Assembly (NCBI RefSeq): GCF_014635545.1
Contig: NZ_BMDA01000001.1
Location: 1,256,739 to 1,320,738 of the forward strand
Direction: 5' to 3'
Origin: Acinetobacter courvalinii
GTDB taxonomy: Bacteria; Pseudomonadota; Gammaproteobacteria; Pseudomonadales; Moraxellaceae
DNA length: 64,000 nucleotides
This document shows, piece after piece, positions 34,632 to 42,554 of the stretch. Position numbers and translations under genes: made by a program. The notes beneath the pieces were generated by a model, which was given only the letters and a program-made list of their open reading frames with translations, was not told the DNA's origin and did not search any database. The first letter of the stretch is position 1, and every line of letters starts with the position of its first letter.

Positions 34632-35255
34632 CTAACCTAGTTCAATTTGCTGATAAGGATACAGTAATCCTTGTAAAATCTGTGCCTTATAATAGCCGAA
34701 AGTCAGTTTTTTGACCTGAATCTTGATGCTTTTGAGCGGAAGTTGTTGTATCCGCTGCAATACCCTATCACCCGACCACGCTTCACGATACAAACCTAAA
34801 GTGATATGCGGACAATATTCAAGTGCTGCGATCTCTGCGGAGACTTGGGCAAATTGTTGGCGAATTTGGGCCAGTACGCCCTGCTGATCTTGGATCTGTA
34901 AGAACAAAGCACTGCTAAAGCTATCGATCTGTGTAATTTCCAGCTGAAAAGCTGTGAGCGGTAATGCTTCAAGCAGTTTGATCTGCTGTTGTAATTGTTG
35001 TATCTGAAAATCGTCATCGTATTGTTTAACGGAAGGCTGCAAGAAACCGCAGACGAATAAGGTAATATGATATTGGCGTTGTTGTTTCGGCAGAAGCAGG
35101 TCTGAAAACCGGGTTTGAATTTCATCTAAATATTGAATCAGCTCGGGCTGATCAACTTCAATATACCAAAGTGCATAGTCTGAACGTCCCAGATGCCATT
35201 CCGGATAATCCCGAACTATGGTCGGACACATTTGGGTAGCGGATTGCAATAACAC
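34632..35255 (-). CDS. 2H phosphoesterase-like protein heading the cob operon
   Basis: A 207-residue protein with the paired H-x-T motifs of the 2H phosphoesterase/RNA-ligase-like superfamily: YHITLFVCG near residue 63 and CPHITLGLY near 150. These enzymes act on 2',3'- or 1'',2''-cyclic phosphodiesters. Its stop lies two bases before cobU, so it is the first gene of the cob operon. A role on a cyclic phosphate or nucleotide by-product of cobalamin salvage is possible but not established. No cobalamin riboswitch motif is visible in the 270 bases upstream. Confidence 0.7.
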   Translation of the reverse strand: MLLQSATQMCPTIVRDYPEWHLGRSDYALWYIEVDQPELIQYLDEIQTRFSDLLLPKQQRQYHITLFVCGFLQPSVKQYDDDFQIQQLQQQIKLLEALPLTAFQLEITQIDSFSSALFLQIQDQQGVLAQIRQQFAQVSAEIAALEYCPHITLGLYREAWSGDRVLQRIQQLPLKSIKIQVKKLTFGYYKAQILQGLLYPYQQIELG

Positions 35256-35445
35256 AACAATATGCAGTCAAGAATATAGAGTTTAGGATTAAAACATAAG
35301 CTTAGGAAAAAATGGAATATTTGTGCATCTCTTTCAATATTGTCACAGTTTTTATTAGAAATAACGTCAATCAAGCATATGTGCGTGCGCGGTCAGTTGA
35401 ATGATCTGGCCCAACGTTCAACTTGACAAAGCTAGTGCCGTAAAG

Positions 35446-35479
35446 CTAACACAACTTTATAGGTTTAAAGCTGTGTTAG
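35446..35479. repeat. 14-base inverted repeat between mtlD and the cob operon
   Basis: CTAACACAACTTTA and TAAAGCTGTGTTAG pair at 13 of 14 positions around a six-base loop. No T tract follows on either strand, so it is not a classic terminator. The rest of 35256–35526 shows no gene. Confidence 0.6.
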
Positions 35480-35526
35480 GGCTCACGATCTTGGCTTGTC
35501 TATGTCTATGTCTATGGATTGCAATG

Positions 35527-37656
35527 CTAAACCAGCGCAGACTTGGCTCGGTTTTCATTCAGATCATAGCGAAAGGTATCGTCATGCAATTCGGCCTGAA
35601 TACCTTGATACAGCATATCTAATAATGCTTTCTTTTGACTGGTATTGATATCCATCATTTCAATATTTTTACCAATATGCTGCACAATCTCCAGCTCCTC
35701 AATTTCTAGCTGTTTTAAGGCATAGACATATCCATAGATTGCACCTTGCACAATCTTTTGATAAGGCAATTGCTGCTGGATATGATTTTCCAGACTACCG
35801 AATACGCGCTCATTAAAGCTTAGTTTTCTAAGCGGATCGCGTGCCACCCGTTCACAGGTATCTTTATAGGCGGAGCGACAGGAATGCAGAAAACTTTCTG
35901 CCATTCGGTCCAGCTCTTTGGCCTGATTGGGCACAATATTGGCTAAACCGAGTTTGACTTCCTCAACCAGCTGTTCTACATATTTCTTGATTTTGGCATC
36001 TGCCAGTGCAATCCCGATCATGTCATGGCCATGCATGCTGGCATACCAGGCGGTCATGGCATGGCAGCCGTTCCATAAGCGGTTTTTAATGATCTGGATA
36101 TCAGAAATTTGCTCCACCAGAATCATTTGCCGCATTTTACTCAAGATCGGACTACGGTTTTCCACATAAATCGGCATATCGGTTTCGCTATGGAACAGGA
36201 TCAGATCCATATTCTGCAAAAACTGCCCCGCCTGAAACTGTCCACGCATATCCGATAAACAGTCAGTCATTTGCTGTTCCTGTTTCTCGGTCAGTGCGGT
36301 TTCATCTGAAAGCTCGATGGCTTCTTCATTCAGGTCAGATTGGTATTGTTTGAATAAACGATGCTTGATATTCAGCTGACGATATAAGGCTTGATCGGAA
36401 AGCTTGGCAACCATTCGGTTGACCACGGTATCGCAAAAATAGTGCTCACTAAGAATGTGCTCTGCGATATCCTCATCGGTGATTTCAAGCAAAGCTTCAC
36501 GGATATTTTTCAGGACCAGATATTTTGCACAGACTTTATTCAGAATAATCAAAAAGGTAATCGGCTCATGCTGCTGCGTATCCTGCGACATGAAGCGTGC
36601 CAATAATCCCCTCGCAATTGTTCTAGCTTCGGATGCAATGGCCTGTTCAGGCAAACACAGCGCGATCAGGCTGGAATGCATATACATCTCCAGCATGTGC
36701 TGTTCATTGTCAGCATCAATCACCGTCAGATTTTCAATCCGTTCATCATAGGAGGACTGTCCATAACGAATACTGTAACTACCGAAGCTGTTGACCGATT
36801 CCAGATATAATCGGTTTCTGGTCGAAGCGAGAATACGCTGGGGTCGGGTAAACCCATCCCAATGTGACAATACCTGTGCGATATAACCGCCACCAATGGC
36901 GCCAAAACCATGAATCCCGACAGTGAGTTGATTGATACTTTGCGGAAATGGTTCTTGCAACTGCGGCATGCCCATTTCAGGAATATACTGGTCCAGCGCA
37001 TTCAGGCATTCATACATATCCTGATAATAGAAATTTGCCTTGGCCAGCATGCTGTCATTCGGTTCTTTGATGTCTTTAAATAAAATCGTGATGCCGCCCG
37101 CATCACAGGCTGAACAGATCCCGTTTTCCGAATCCTCAAACATCAGACATTGTTGCGGTTGCAAATTTAATTTTTGTGCGGCTTTGATAAAAATTTCAGG
37201 ATGCGGTTTGCCTTTTTCGACTTCATCACCACAGACCAGCAGATCAAAAAATTTATAGACATTGGCATTGATCAGATATTCTTCGGCAATTGCCCGGCGA
37301 CTGGATGTTGCTACAGCCATACGCAGGCCAGATTTGCGTAGTCGTTCCAGTACCTGAATCAGACCTTTCTTAATGGGTACACCATTATGACGAACCGATT
37401 CTAGTTCAAGTTCATCTGCTCGTTTTCGGATGGCTTTATACGGAACATCCTCCCCATAAAAGCGCTGGGCAAGCTGTTCGGCTGTTTGTGCACTGAGTCC
37501 AAGACACTGCATTAAATATTCATCGGAAAATTCCTGTCCAATGAGCTCTTGAGAGGCCTGTTTTAATGTCTGAAAGCGTAATCGCTCAGTATCAAACATT
37601 GTGCCATCCATATCAAAAAGTGCTCCCTGAACAGGATAATCGTGAAAAATCAGCAT
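35527..37656 (-). CDS. mtlD: Fused phosphatase–mannitol-1-phosphate dehydrogenase MtlD
   Basis: A 709-residue fusion. Residues 1–225 are a HAD phosphatase (ALFDMDGTMFD with D15/D17, then VATSSRR, KPHPEIF and MFEDSENG). Residues from about 245 on are a mannitol dehydrogenase-type domain with the NAD(P) loop GIHGFGAIGGG. Acinetobacter MtlD of this build reduces fructose-6-phosphate to mannitol-1-phosphate and dephosphorylates it, making mannitol as a compatible solute under salt stress. AAAGGAG precedes the ATG. No mannitol PTS genes are adjacent, consistent with synthesis as its role. Confidence 0.92.
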   Translation of the reverse strand: MLIFHDYPVQGALFDMDGTMFDTERLRFQTLKQASQELIGQEFSDEYLMQCLGLSAQTAEQLAQRFYGEDVPYKAIRKRADELELESVRHNGVPIKKGLIQVLERLRKSGLRMAVATSSRRAIAEEYLINANVYKFFDLLVCGDEVEKGKPHPEIFIKAAQKLNLQPQQCLMFEDSENGICSACDAGGITILFKDIKEPNDSMLAKANFYYQDMYECLNALDQYIPEMGMPQLQEPFPQSINQLTVGIHGFGAIGGGYIAQVLSHWDGFTRPQRILASTRNRLYLESVNSFGSYSIRYGQSSYDERIENLTVIDADNEQHMLEMYMHSSLIALCLPEQAIASEARTIARGLLARFMSQDTQQHEPITFLIILNKVCAKYLVLKNIREALLEITDEDIAEHILSEHYFCDTVVNRMVAKLSDQALYRQLNIKHRLFKQYQSDLNEEAIELSDETALTEKQEQQMTDCLSDMRGQFQAGQFLQNMDLILFHSETDMPIYVENRSPILSKMRQMILVEQISDIQIIKNRLWNGCHAMTAWYASMHGHDMIGIALADAKIKKYVEQLVEEVKLGLANIVPNQAKELDRMAESFLHSCRSAYKDTCERVARDPLRKLSFNERVFGSLENHIQQQLPYQKIVQGAIYGYVYALKQLEIEELEIVQHIGKNIEMMDINTSQKKALLDMLYQGIQAELHDDTFRYDLNENRAKSALV

Positions 37657-37998
37657 CTTTACTCCTTTGTTTTGTTCTTGCGTTCCTTAGGTTAACCAAA
37701 AAAACATGACAAATTGGCGATGGTAAACAAATGAAATAAATTTGATCAAAAATCAACCTAAAGTTATTTTTTTTCGGCGTATTGTTGACTAAATTTGTAA
37801 AGATTACTTGCATCTGCTACAAAATAGTGATCGTTTTTTATTCAACTTGTTTTATAAGATGACATCCACCAAAACAATCACCACTCAACCATGAGATACA
37901 GAACGTCGAATATTACTTATGAGTGATGAAGATTTAATCCTGCTCCAAATAACTGGATTCAGTTGGGAAATAAAAAGCGCACCTGGCGGCCTCAAAAT
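37657..37998. other. AT-rich intergenic stretch holding the mtlD promoter
   Basis: There is no supported gene in these 342 bases. A palindromic TTTGATCAAA near 37740 is the only symmetrical element I noticed, and it lies in the part expected to carry the mtlD promoter. Confidence 0.35.
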
Positions 37999-39309
37999 TC
38001 AGACCTCTACCCGATATTTGGCTTGAACCAGTAACATCACAATCACACAGACAGATGGAACTGCTGCAATCACAAATAAATGAGTGATGATCAGTGATTT
38101 AGCCAGATATCCACCGAATAAAGGCCCGATCACTGAGCCTAATCGGGCAATGCCAATACTCCAGCCCACACCTGTAGTGCGCAATGAAACTGGATAATAG
38201 CTGGCAGACAAGGCATTAATGGCGGGTTGTCCGCCGACAATGGCAAAGCCGGCAATAAAAATAACCACATAGAGCAAGGCAATATGAGTAACCGAATAAC
38301 CAATCAAGGCCACACTGACAGCGGCGACCAGAAAGGCTGGAACTAAAACCTTATAAAAACCGATCTTGTCAATTTTTAAGCCCATCACAATACTGCCAAT
38401 GGTCCCGCCGAGTTGCAAGGTTGAACCAATCATCAGGGCATGATTCAAGGAAAGTCCTGACTCTTTGGATAAGGTCGGTAACCAGTTGGCAAGGAAATAC
38501 AGACTGATCATATTCAAGATACTGATCACCCAGATCGAGTAGGTAAAAAAAGCACGCTTATTTTTAAATAACTCTAATGGTGATTTTTTGATTTTAGGGC
38601 CGCTATTGCCAATTATTTGAGTTGCTGTGTTGAGTTCCAATGCCGGATAAAACTTCTTCAGCCAGAATAGAATCGTTTGCTCATTCTTTTTATTTTCGCC
38701 TAAGAAATACAGTGATTCTGGTAACTTAAACAGCATGATAAAGAAAATGACCAGCGGAATAATACCGCCAAAATAGAAAATGGCCTGCCATCCGCCTATG
38801 GGCGTAAGTAAAGCGGAAATTCCTCCACCCAGCATGGCACCGACTGTATAACCACAGGAAATCACCATCATGGTCAAAATACGATATTTATTGGGCACAA
38901 TTTCAGAGCTATAAGCCATGGCATTCGGCATGATGCCGCCCAAGAAAATGCCGGTGATAAACCGTATGACCGCAAGCTGTTCAATATTGGCAACATGGGG
39001 TGTCCATAACATCAGTACAGAGAATACTAGCGTTGAGATCAACAAGATCGGACGGCGGCCATAGCGGTCCGACAGTGAACTTAAAACAAATGAACCCACA
39101 AACAATCCAAACAAACTGGCGCTAAACACCACACCCAACATGGTTTTTTCGACACCCCACGCCTCGATAATCATCGGCGCGGCATAGGCCATGGCCTGAA
39201 TGTCATAGCCATCCATGATCATCAGCAATAAGCAGGTAAATAGAATAAATTTTTGATAAGGTCCGACACGTTGCTGGTCAATCAAATCATTTAATGCAAC
39301 TTCTTTCAT
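37999..39309 (-). CDS. MFS transporter, aromatic acid:H+ symporter-like
   Basis: A 436-residue, 12-helix transporter. The first helix carries DGYDIQAMAYAAP, matching the D-G-x-D signature of the AAHS (PcaK/BenK/VanK-type) family, and SLSDRYGRRPILLIS is MFS motif A. Family members import benzoate, protocatechuate, vanillate or similar acids. No catabolic genes adjoin it, so the substrate is not fixed; pobA lies over 20 kb away. Confidence 0.82.
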   Translation of the reverse strand: MKEVALNDLIDQQRVGPYQKFILFTCLLLMIMDGYDIQAMAYAAPMIIEAWGVEKTMLGVVFSASLFGLFVGSFVLSSLSDRYGRRPILLISTLVFSVLMLWTPHVANIEQLAVIRFITGIFLGGIMPNAMAYSSEIVPNKYRILTMMVISCGYTVGAMLGGGISALLTPIGGWQAIFYFGGIIPLVIFFIMLFKLPESLYFLGENKKNEQTILFWLKKFYPALELNTATQIIGNSGPKIKKSPLELFKNKRAFFTYSIWVISILNMISLYFLANWLPTLSKESGLSLNHALMIGSTLQLGGTIGSIVMGLKIDKIGFYKVLVPAFLVAAVSVALIGYSVTHIALLYVVIFIAGFAIVGGQPAINALSASYYPVSLRTTGVGWSIGIARLGSVIGPLFGGYLAKSLIITHLFVIAAVPSVCVIVMLLVQAKYRVEV

Positions 39310-39488
39310 GGTGATTCCTTCTCCATGTTGCTTTAACTATAATTTTTCAATCAATTATTACTTTATTCGTAATTCAGTTATGATATTCGTAAATTCAGCA
39401 AATAACAATATGTTGTTTTATTCATCAAAAATACTTTTTAATTTTATATATCAATATATTGTTTATTTTTAAAATGATGTTTTCTACA

Positions 39489-39514
39489 TAAAAAAACCTC
39501 AACATCCGTTGAGG
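39489..39514 (-). terminator. Rho-independent terminator at the end of the siderophore operon
   Basis: On the minus strand CCTCAAC-GGAT-GTTGAGG is followed by seven T, 30 bases after the acetyltransferase stop. Confidence 0.85.
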
Positions 39515-39544
39515 CTTATCTTCAATTTAACGCTTAAATTCAGT

Positions 39545-40183
39545 TTAAGTCAGGCTTAAATCTTGAGACTGCTGCAGGCTATGCTGTTGTTTTGAGGCGG
39601 TATAATACTCGCCAAACTTGTCATAAAACGTTTCTCTAAAACAGTAATAGAGCATGGCTGTTTTTTCAGGCATCGGGATGAGACGCTGACTTTCATAACA
39701 AAGATCAGCAACAACCGCTGCATAAGGTTTTACCGTGTGGTCTGGCTCCCCTACAATTTTGCGTGCAGGCGAATTTTCAAAAATATAGAAACTCAATAAA
39801 CGGATGGTTGGTCTTAAAAAGCCTTTACCAAAAACCGACTTATCACCGAACAGTAAATGCCAGCCCAGATCATTATCATCACCTTCATAGTAACGACCTA
39901 AACGATCACGCTTCCCTTCATAAATTTCGGTATAACCCACATCCTTCCCATCGACGCCGACAATCAGTAAGCGTTGATGGTCATCGGCCAGCATTTTGTC
40001 AAAGTAGACCTGCAGCTCAAGTTCAGTCTTGTTCAGTTGCCACTGTGGAATCACATGGGGTTCATGCATCCATTGATGCAATAAAGGAATATCCTGCGGA
40101 TATTGAACCTGGCGTAAGTAATATTGTGTCCCGTCTTCATAATACTCAAAATAATCAGGAAGTTTTTGTGACAATGTAAGCAT
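39545..40183 (-). CDS. bfnL: Siderophore biosynthesis acyltransferase (IucB/AlcB-like GNAT)
   Basis: A 212-residue GNAT of the type that acylates hydroxylated diamines in hydroxamate siderophores. QWMHEPHVIPQW, YTEIYEGKRDRLGRYYEGDD and ARKIVGEPDHTVKPYA match the conserved regions of the IucB/AlcB family. In baumannoferrin-type products the acyl group is a decenoyl-type chain. A Fur box at 40213 lies 30 bases upstream, so this gene probably has its own iron-regulated promoter. The name follows gene order in the bfn cluster. Confidence 0.85.
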   Translation of the reverse strand: MLTLSQKLPDYFEYYEDGTQYYLRQVQYPQDIPLLHQWMHEPHVIPQWQLNKTELELQVYFDKMLADDHQRLLIVGVDGKDVGYTEIYEGKRDRLGRYYEGDDNDLGWHLLFGDKSVFGKGFLRPTIRLLSFYIFENSPARKIVGEPDHTVKPYAAVVADLCYESQRLIPMPEKTAMLYYCFRETFYDKFGEYYTASKQQHSLQQSQDLSLT

Positions 40184-40212
40184 GCAGATATTCCTTGCCT
40201 TTAATATTAGAT

Positions 40213-40229
40213 GATAATGATAATCAATT
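40213..40229 (-). promoter_or_regulatory. Fur box upstream of bfnL
   Basis: GATAATGATAATCAATT matches the first 14 bases of the Fur consensus GATAATGATAATCATTATC exactly. Confidence 0.8.
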
Positions 40230-40329
40230 TTATTAAGACAGCAACCGTTGTTTTTCTTGTTTTTTGTTAATGAACTGAACCCAGTAAAAAATCGTTAAAT
40301 AGCCCTCAGCCATTCAATACGCCACACCT

Positions 40330-40662
40330 TTAATTGCCAGTTAAAGTAAAAATAAGCGCAGCCAGCATTGCACAGCACCAGATCTGTACAAAGTGTTTTC
40401 TAAACAGATAAAAACCCAGCACCTGTAAAAAGAAGGCCGCGGGTAAGATCACAAATATCCAACTGAGTGGCCCAACCGAGCTACCTTCAGACCAACAGTT
40501 CAGTCCCAAAGAGCATGCTAGAAAAATAATGGCCGAAAAACCCAACAACTTTCTCCTGCTTGCATTCAACCAGGCATATTGCAGTTGCTTCTGTCCATAC
40601 TGACTCAGCATGCAGGCTTGTATAAAAGCAACCAAGGCCCAGCAAAGTGCTGCAAAACTCAT
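40330..40662 (-). CDS. bfnK: DUF3325 small membrane protein of the siderophore cluster
   Basis: A 110-residue protein with three hydrophobic stretches and the shared motif SEGSSVGPLSWIFV, as in the protein at 22313–22591. It overlaps the preceding PepSY gene by ATGA, exactly as the paralogous pair does. It probably forms part of an inner-membrane unit for ferric-siderophore handling. Confidence 0.75.
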   Translation of the reverse strand: MSFAALCWALVAFIQACMLSQYGQKQLQYAWLNASRRKLLGFSAIIFLACSLGLNCWSEGSSVGPLSWIFVILPAAFFLQVLGFYLFRKHFVQIWCCAMLAALIFTLTGN

Positions 40663-42182
40663 GTCGAGGCTCCTGCAGGTTTAAATCTGGACAGATAAAA
40701 ATGAATTGCGCCGAGATAAAGTCCACCCATCACGAGCAGCACCAAATCTACCCCAGCCAGTGACCAACGCGAATGGCTGAGACTCTGCCATAAAGCAGCC
40801 TCTGGTACCATCACAAAACTACTAACAGGAATCAAGAACAGAACCGTCGCTGTCGTTGCCAATACCAGTAACATAGCCGTTCGGGTACGCAGCAGCAGAC
40901 TGATAAGCAAGCTCAACAGCCAGGTGAGATAAAAGGCAGAAACTTCATAACTCCCCCTCGGTTCGAATGCTGCAGGTAACAGTCGTCCTGCCAATAGATA
41001 ACTGGCGCAGGCCAGCGGCAGTCCAAGGAAAGTAAAAAAGTTGAGATGCTGGACCAGCTTATAGCTAAAAGCATGCGCTTCTTTCATGCGTTTTTTCTGC
41101 CACAGCAAGGCACCTGCGGCCAACATTACACATCCCATAATTCCCATCACAGACAGGATCAAACGCATCCAGTACGAGGCGAAATAACCCAGATGAATTC
41201 CGTAAGAAGATGAAGCCAGTTGAGCAATGGCAGATAAGTTTCGGGGTTGAGCCAGTGGTTCGGCAGTATGGGCTGCAAAAATATATTGTGGCGTATTTAA
41301 GGTAATAATATTTTTATAATTATAATCAAAGGTGATCATCGCCTCTGGCGTATTTGGTTTCTGTACTTCAAATTTATCGAGTATTGCGCCTGTTTGTGCC
41401 TGCGCGGGCAATTGTTGAATAAAGCGTTCAAATGGCTGCATGTTGCCCTGAGATGAAGATGGTTGCAGTTTTGCCATCTTTACAAACTGCATTTCATTAT
41501 AGAACTGGGGTATACCGTCTTGCGTATAGTGTTTGGATAGCCCCCACGGCAAGACCAGATAAAATAAAATCAGTAGCCCGGTAAATGCCATCACCAGATA
41601 AAAAGGAAATGTAATCACTCCCGTTATATGATGCAGATCAAGCAAGGAACGCTGGCCTTTAAAGGAACGAAACACAAAAAATTCTTTAACGATCTTTTTA
41701 TGCGTGATCACCCCTGTAATCAAACTGATTAATAAGATCAGGGCGACAATGGCCACGATGAAACTGCCGATCTTGCTCGGCAGAGGATATAAGGTGTAAT
41801 GCAATTTAAAAAAGAAATCGCCCGCCAGAGTCTGCCGTACGGGATGGAGTAATTCTCCTGTCACGGGATTTTGTAATTGTTGGTGTTTGCCTGTCTGATC
41901 CTGCCATTGCAGTAAATTGACCGGCATACGTTCACTGGCAACAGTCACACGCCATCTTTTTGCATCAGCGGCGTGCTGGTTGAGATAGTTAAATGCCGTT
42001 TGTGCCGAAGTCTGGGGAGTCGGTAGGCTCTGAATCTGGCTGAGCGACTCAGGTTGTGCCCAGACATTAATTTCTGTACGAAAATAGGCAATCGACCCGG
42101 TTAAGAAAATAAAAAAGATGACCCATAACACCATAATGCCAAACCAGCGATGCAGAATGGCCTGTATTTGACGAAAATTCAT
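40659..42182 (-). CDS. bfnJ: PepSY-associated membrane protein of the siderophore cluster
   Basis: A 507-residue inner-membrane protein of the PepSY_TM family. It has a first helix after ILHRWFGIMVLWVIFFIFLTG, a periplasmic part, the LLDLHHITGVITFPFYLVMA region with a His pair, and a C-terminal helical block. It corresponds along its length to the protein at 20757–22316. It most likely reduces or strips iron from the siderophore at the inner membrane. The start at 42182 follows the DUF3649 stop by one base. Confidence 0.78.
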   Translation of the reverse strand: MNFRQIQAILHRWFGIMVLWVIFFIFLTGSIAYFRTEINVWAQPESLSQIQSLPTPQTSAQTAFNYLNQHAADAKRWRVTVASERMPVNLLQWQDQTGKHQQLQNPVTGELLHPVRQTLAGDFFFKLHYTLYPLPSKIGSFIVAIVALILLISLITGVITHKKIVKEFFVFRSFKGQRSLLDLHHITGVITFPFYLVMAFTGLLILFYLVLPWGLSKHYTQDGIPQFYNEMQFVKMAKLQPSSSQGNMQPFERFIQQLPAQAQTGAILDKFEVQKPNTPEAMITFDYNYKNIITLNTPQYIFAAHTAEPLAQPRNLSAIAQLASSSYGIHLGYFASYWMRLILSVMGIMGCVMLAAGALLWQKKRMKEAHAFSYKLVQHLNFFTFLGLPLACASYLLAGRLLPAAFEPRGSYEVSAFYLTWLLSLLISLLLRTRTAMLLVLATTATVLFLIPVSSFVMVPEAALWQSLSHSRWSLAGVDLVLLVMGGLYLGAIHFYLSRFKPAGAST

Positions 42183-42183
42183 C

Positions 42184-42477
42184 TTAACCGACTCCCCACT
42201 TGCGCATGAGCCAGTAGCTTGCCAGTAATAATATGCCTGAGCTATTGATGATCCAGAACCAGCGTCTAGACACAATTGCACTGGTCAATATCACGTAAAA
42301 GATAAAAAAGATGAAACTGATAAAAACTGCAAAATAGACATTTTCAGCTTTGGCAAAAGGAAGCCAATCCGCTAAAACCAGACTGAGCCAGGAACTATAA
42401 CAATAGGCAGCCAGGCAGATAAAAAAAACGCTGCGATAAGTTAAGTTAAAAGGTTCTTGTTGTTCTGTACGGCGCAT
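42184..42477 (-). CDS. bfnI: DUF3649 small membrane protein of the siderophore cluster
   Basis: A 97-residue protein with three hydrophobic segments. AENVYFAVFISFIFFIFYVI marks it as the counterpart of the protein at 20461–20754. It lies between the receptor gene and the PepSY gene and is packed tightly with the latter. Confidence 0.75.
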   Translation of the reverse strand: MRRTEQQEPFNLTYRSVFFICLAAYCYSSWLSLVLADWLPFAKAENVYFAVFISFIFFIFYVILTSAIVSRRWFWIINSSGILLLASYWLMRKWGVG

Positions 42478-42554
42478 CGGTATTGCCTTAGCCTGTCAAA
42501 TCCAGAATAAAAATGAAGAAATATCTGCAAAAGCAGATATTTCTTCGGTCAAAG

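Noticed and set aside
35495-35520. Short tandem repeat of TCTATG (three units) near the mtlD 3' end
   Set aside because: Too short and outside any gene start; probably chance.
35256-35526. Cobalamin riboswitch upstream of the cob operon
   Set aside because: I looked for a B12-box-like element on the minus strand and found none; a covariance search would settle it.
37919-38029. A 36-codon plus-strand frame before the AAHS transporter's 3' end
   Set aside because: It overlaps the transporter on the opposite strand and has no ribosome-binding site.
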